A stretch of 64,000 nucleotides of DNA. It comes from Engraulis encrasicolus (Eukaryota > Chordata > Actinopteri > Clupeiformes > Engraulidae). Positions 59,704 through 64,000 of this stretch are shown here, one piece after another; the stretch's first letter is position 1; each line of letters opens with the position of its first letter. The notes beneath the pieces were generated by a model that searched no databases, was not told the origin of the DNA, and was given only the letters and a program-made list of their open reading frames with translations. The position numbers and the translations under genes were made by a program. The stretch lies in NCBI RefSeq assembly GCF_034702125.1, contig NC_085865.1, positions 20,946,781-21,010,780 of the forward strand. Reading direction: 5' to 3'.

Positions 59704-61395
59704 GTCACGCGAGAAGAAAACAGGCTCGCGACACACGGCCCAACACCGGCCGTCTCTTGAGTCTTGAGGAGAAAGGCCCAATATCCAGCTCAACCAAATG
59801 TAGGTCTCGTGCAGAGTCGTATAAGGCAGAAGTAAAAGCATTCTTACAAATGCAATTACTACGCTAGTGGTGTGATATTACATGGTTTCAACTTTGTAAT
59901 ATCATCCTACTGTACAAGTGTTGAAATCATGTTTGTAAGAGTATTTCTACTCTGGCCCCATGTTACTGCTCTCTGCATAGTTAGTTACACATTGTTAATT
60001 CAACACTTAGGGATTAGTATCAGCACGTCTGGTGTTAAATTCCACTCTGTAACTTTCACTCTGCATGCTTCAATGTTACAGTTGCACAAATGTGAAGCGT
60101 CACACTATCAGTTCAAGAGGGCGCAAAGCTACAAACAAATGTTGGTCTCACAACAATGTTGTCTTTACATTACGCTAGAGTTGCTCGAATGGGATGCGTC
60201 ACACCATCTCTTTGAAGAGGGTCCAAAAGCACAAGCAAATCACCGCATGCCGCATGTACTTGTACTTCACGCTCGAATGTGAAACCACGGCAGCACTCAG
60301 TGTCTCTCTGTCTCTGTCATGTGTGGATAGATATTTAATATAAGATAATTATCTTCATGCTTATGTAATAGGAGGCCGGTTGCATAATGCAAATTTCCAG
60401 CATCTACACTACTGCATTTAATGAAGTATGCAATAGCTGCTGCCTGCCTCTGTGTACAACATGAAAACAGTCTCCCTCTCTCTCCAGTTGCATAAGAAAT
60501 GCAGAGCACACACAAAATCCAGAGCATCTCCTTTAATGACTATCACTTGGGAACCTGTGAAATGCTGTACAAGTAAAATCCCCAATGGGGTTTACACTAG
60601 GCTACATAAAAAAGAAGCGTGTTACTGTACAACACAGTCTCTATTACACTGCATAAATGTTTTCTATAGATTTCTTTGTGGCTGTTGTTTGGCCAGGTTC
60701 CAGTGGATCGTTGGTGTTTTTTACAGCCACATCCTGTCATTCCTCAGTTGCAGACAGTGCAGTTATTTATAGCAGTCTATCACATTTTATAGATATGCGC
60801 TAAAATGCAAAAGGGGGGTTTTCCTAACAAGCAGCAATGTGATGGAGGAAGATGAAGTGTACTGCTTTTGCCGACTCTTCTGTCTCACTGACAAGAGGCT
60901 CAATGCCACTGATACTGCTCTGGAGAACAGCGGCGAGCTTTCACACTCTAGGCAGCGGTGAATGAAGTGAAGTGTTTTGCCTGAATGTCATTCAGGTGTT
61001 GGGTAAATGTTCCCAAAAGGAAGAGCGATAATTGGCATCAATTACCACAACTCGTTCTAATATGGCTCGCATGAGTGCAGCCAATATGGCATCCAGTCAG
61101 TCTGAGATTTAATTACGGGGGAAAAACCACAACTGACACGTCTGGTGAGTTGATTTTCAGTTTGTCAGCAGTGCCGGAAGCTTCAGGGACACTGAATAAA
61201 AGAGGTGTCGGAGATCTAATACAAATATCTGTAACAATGTGTTTGAGGGGGCCTTCCTAAGGGTGTGACATAAGAACATTAATTGGTGTTTATGACAGGT
61301 GTCATAATGGCGTCATTCGTTTTTTTGGAATGTAAAGTTGACATTGTTCAAAAAAAGAATCACACATAAGTCATAAACATCAATAAGGTGTCATT
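59704..61395. other. Unassigned sequence with a possible regulatory island
   Basis: A diverged duplication of about 115 bp at about 60085-60270 (GCGTCACACTATCAGTTCAA and GCGTCACACCATCTCTTTGA). A TGTTAATTCAACACTTAG motif at 59994. The segment at about 61020-61230 is unique, with GATAATTGGCATCAATTACC and AGATTTAATTACGG, and is a candidate conserved element by inference. No exon recognised. Confidence 0.4.
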
Positions 61396-61575
61396 AACCA
61401 GTTAAAACACAGCATTATTAATTTGCTGTTACCAGAATGCCAATGACCAAGTCATAGTGTATCACTAAAGGCCCTCTGTTATGTCATAGTGGAGTAGTAG
61501 GCCTACTATGGTAATTAGCTTTTCATTGACTATTACAGCGTGCCACTGATGGTACGGCTTGCATTATGGGGCTAC
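61396..61575 (+). repeat. Interspersed repeat A, copy 3
   Basis: CCAGTTAAAACACAGCATTA, TTTGCTGTTACCAGAATG and ATTATGGGGCTACA match copy 1 at 250-420 closely. It lies inside a region whose right edge (CCTTAAAAGAAAGTGTTACC at about 61634) looks like another MITE terminus. Confidence 0.65.
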
Positions 61576-62130
61576 AACTCCTGACATGTGTCATGTCATT
61601 CTAATGACGGTTACATGACATCTTTATGTAACCCCTTAAAAGAAAGTGTTACCCAGATATGATATCAATGAACACTCCATTACAGCTATGAACCTATGTA
61701 AAGTCACCTGAAGCTTCTCTTTATTCACGTTTATACTCATAATAAATCAGTTGACTGTCTGAAAAGTGAGCAATGACTTTGTTCAAGTTTTTTGGCCCTA
61801 GGGTGGTGCCTGTGCGCACAGGGCATAAAGCAAAAACTATTTCTCAAAATAATCCATAAACATTTGAAACTAACTTATGAGTGTGCACATACAAATGTTA
61901 AGTGTATAGCCTACTGGCCTATGTCAGACAGGCAACATGGCTGAAAAATGCCAAGCGCTGTGTTTGTGTGCGTAGGTTGGAGGTCACAAAAGTCACAGCA
62001 CAACTCATGTCAGCTGTCATAAATATCTGTTTCACGTCACAGGGGAGAAAAATGGTCACGCATCTGTGTCGTGTGTGTGTGAGGGAAAACTCTCCCCAAC
62101 ACGATGCTGTACTGCACCACCAGCATCTTG
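61576..62130. other. Unassigned sequence
   Basis: Possible MITE terminus AAAGTGTTACC at 61653, otherwise nothing recognised. Confidence 0.4.
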
Positions 62131-62800
62131 TGCTTGAGCAGCACAACAACACACTTCTAACACACTACAGCAGCACAACACAATACAACAGCACAACAAC
62201 ACACACTTCTAACACACTACAGCAGCACAACACAATACAACAGCACAACAACAATGCTACTATGGTACTACTCCACAACAGCAGAACAACACTACTGTTG
62301 TACTATTCTACAACAGCACAACAGCAACGCTACTAACACACAATACAACTGCACAACAACAGTGCTACTATGGGGGCAGTCGTGGCCTAGTGGTTAGAGA
62401 GTTGGTCTTTCAATCTGGGGGTTGCAGGTTCGAATCCATGGCTGAAATGCCCTTGAGCAAGGCACCTAACCCCACATTGCTCCAGGGACTGTAACCAATA
62501 CCCTGACAAATAATAACTGTCAGTCGCTTTGAATAAAAAAAATGAAAACGTCAGCTAAGTGAAATGTAATGTAATGTAATGTAATACTATTGCACTACTC
62601 CACAACAGCAGAAAAACGCTACTGTTGTACTATTCTACAACAGCACAACAACAACACTGCACTATTCTACAACAGCATAAGAACAACGTACTATTGCACT
62701 ACTCCACAATAGCACAAAAACAAAGCTACTATATGGCTCTACTCCACAACAACATAACACCAACGCTACCATCACACTGCTCAGCACAACCACTACTGCT
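62131..62800. repeat. CAGCACAACAAC-type minisatellite
   Basis: Degenerate units of about 45-60 bp containing CTACTATNNNACTACTCCACAA or TACTATTCTACAACAGCACA. CAACACACTTCTAACACACT blocks repeat at 62146 and 62200. A SINE (62371-62585) interrupts the array. Confidence 0.85.
62371..62585 (+). mobile_element. tRNA-derived SINE, V-SINE-like
   Basis: Head GGGGCAGTCGTGGCCTAGTG, B box GGTTCGAATCC, central CCCTTGAGCAAGGCACCTAA, then GTCGCTTTGAATAAAA and a (GTAAT)n tail. TACTAT occurs at both edges but the array is repetitive, so the target duplication is uncertain. Confidence 0.9.
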
Positions 62801-62969
62801 TATGTAAACCACACCAAAGCAGCAGGGATGAAGGTTCAAGTGCAGGTGATGCTGAAGAGCACTGAGCACTAAAAATACCCCCAGTATGAACTAACTATAT
62901 ATAACATTATATGAATTACTATAACACTGGAATAATATTCACATCAATGTCACATCAACACACAAACGC

Positions 62970-63012
62970 CCACACGCACACGCACACGCACGCACACGCA
63001 CGCACGCACGCA

Positions 63013-63107
<95 letters not shown>

Positions 63108-63127
63108 TCACTCACTCACTCTCTCTC
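62970..63127. repeat. (CA)n microsatellite
   Basis: CACACG and CACG steps, then about 85 bp of CA, ending in CTCA and CT units. Confidence 0.96.
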
Positions 63128-64000
63128 TCCTTGGCTGTGTAATAAATACAATGCTTCCCTGCTGCCAATAAGCATCCCTGACTACTGCGTCTTCGGAGCC
63201 CGCAGGCAACAGAGACATTACAGCTCAATGGCTTTTATTACAGCTGATGTGACTGTTGTCCTGGTGTCATCAGCCTAAATGTGGTGTGCACTGCCACACC
63301 AAGTTCGATCGCACAGAGCCAGCTGTGCAGAAATGAAAAAAGAAGCAGCCTTCCTTCTTTCCTGGAGGGGATGAGAGCATCAGTTGCACAGAGGCGGTTC
63401 TCTATCCTCCCTCTCCCTCACATCACAACTGCACACATTGATTTCAACATATTTTTTTGTTTCTCTGTGTGGTGCGTTTGAAGTATCTGGTCGTGAATAA
63501 CAAGGGTGGTGGTGAGAAGAATACACATGATGTCAGGTAACAACTCCGATAAAATATGCAGCCCTCAGTCATCTCCTTACAGAAGAGCCTTTGTTCCATG
63601 AAATCAAAACCCGATTTCATTTCAAAGGAAGAAGGGGGCTGGCATCTGGTCAAGGGAAATTGAACTGTGTTCTGGACTGGTGCTACTAGCTGGTCTGGAT
63701 GAGGGAATTAAAATTTGAAGACGTTTCAAGTCCAGTGTGTAATGAATAATATATTTTGTGCTTGAAAATAAGCATGGATATTAGACCGTGCGTTAAAACG
63801 GGCATAAATATTGCGCTTGGCACCCGTTGTGGTACTTTACCGAATGCACAAGACATCTTACAACTGATGTTTTAAAGAACGTGGTATGCACAGATTGTAC
63901 ACGAGTGCAATTGAGGAGGAATGGTTTAAAAATGTTAAGGTAAAGAGTCTTGGAACACCTGCCACCAAAAGACGGAATTATTAGCATTGGGTATTGAAAT
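63128..64000. other. Unassigned sequence to the window end
   Basis: Non-repetitive. No exon or element recognised. Confidence 0.45.

Overview
The window looks like teleost fish nuclear DNA. It has one vertebrate single-coding-exon gene (a TMEM200C orthologue), abundant V-SINE-like and other tRNA-derived SINEs, many short hAT-type MITEs, an L1-type LINE tail, a BEL/Pao LTR retrotransposon, and a very high density of long CA/GT, CT/GA and tetranucleotide microsatellites. I could not fix the species. No rRNA, true tRNA, CRISPR or bacterial-style operon is present.

Layout. 1-20 kb is a gene-poor intergenic region packed with repeats: GT/CA arrays, hAT MITEs at about 1.3, 2.6, 4.2, 4.9, 6.8 and 11.4 kb, SINEs at 2.4, 2.9 and 8.8 kb, one possible exon at 5.13 kb, and a three-level nest (hAT MITE hit by a LINE, hit by another hAT MITE) at 15.3-16.8 kb. 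20.4-24 kb holds the only convincing host gene, tmem200c, on the minus strand, with a splice acceptor just upstream of its start codon. 26.4-28.5 kb is a 2.1-kb nested palindrome in a GGAA microsatellite. 28.5-30.2 kb is a purine-rich domain. 30.26-30.82 kb is a foldback element whose loop carries a small inverted-repeat element filled with telomere-like CCCTAA repeats; a second copy of that small element is at 59.5 kb. 32.4-41.6 kb may be one composite insertion containing an 11-codon minisatellite and a nearly complete BEL/Pao element with an unbroken 2,047-codon polyprotein. 41-64 kb returns to intergenic sequence with diverged tandem arrays (45.3-46.5, 52.2-54.0, 58.4-59.4, 62.1-62.8 kb), a long-TIR element built from an 18-bp palindromic module (48.5-49.1 kb), nested hAT/MITE insertions (52.5-53.4 kb) and an exact 86-bp inverted duplication shared by two microsatellites 7 kb apart.

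Function. tmem200c is the only host gene I can support. The BEL/Pao open reading frame is a self-contained Gag-protease-RT-RNase H-integrase polyprotein, but its 5' LTR is reduced to 60 bp, so the copy probably lacks its own promoter. Almost everything else is non-coding repeat. A few unique, non-repetitive islands (about 9.4, 14.7, 50.7 and 61.0 kb) are where I would look first for conserved regulatory elements. Target-site duplications quoted here were read directly from the sequence; family names not tied to a diagnostic domain are inference.
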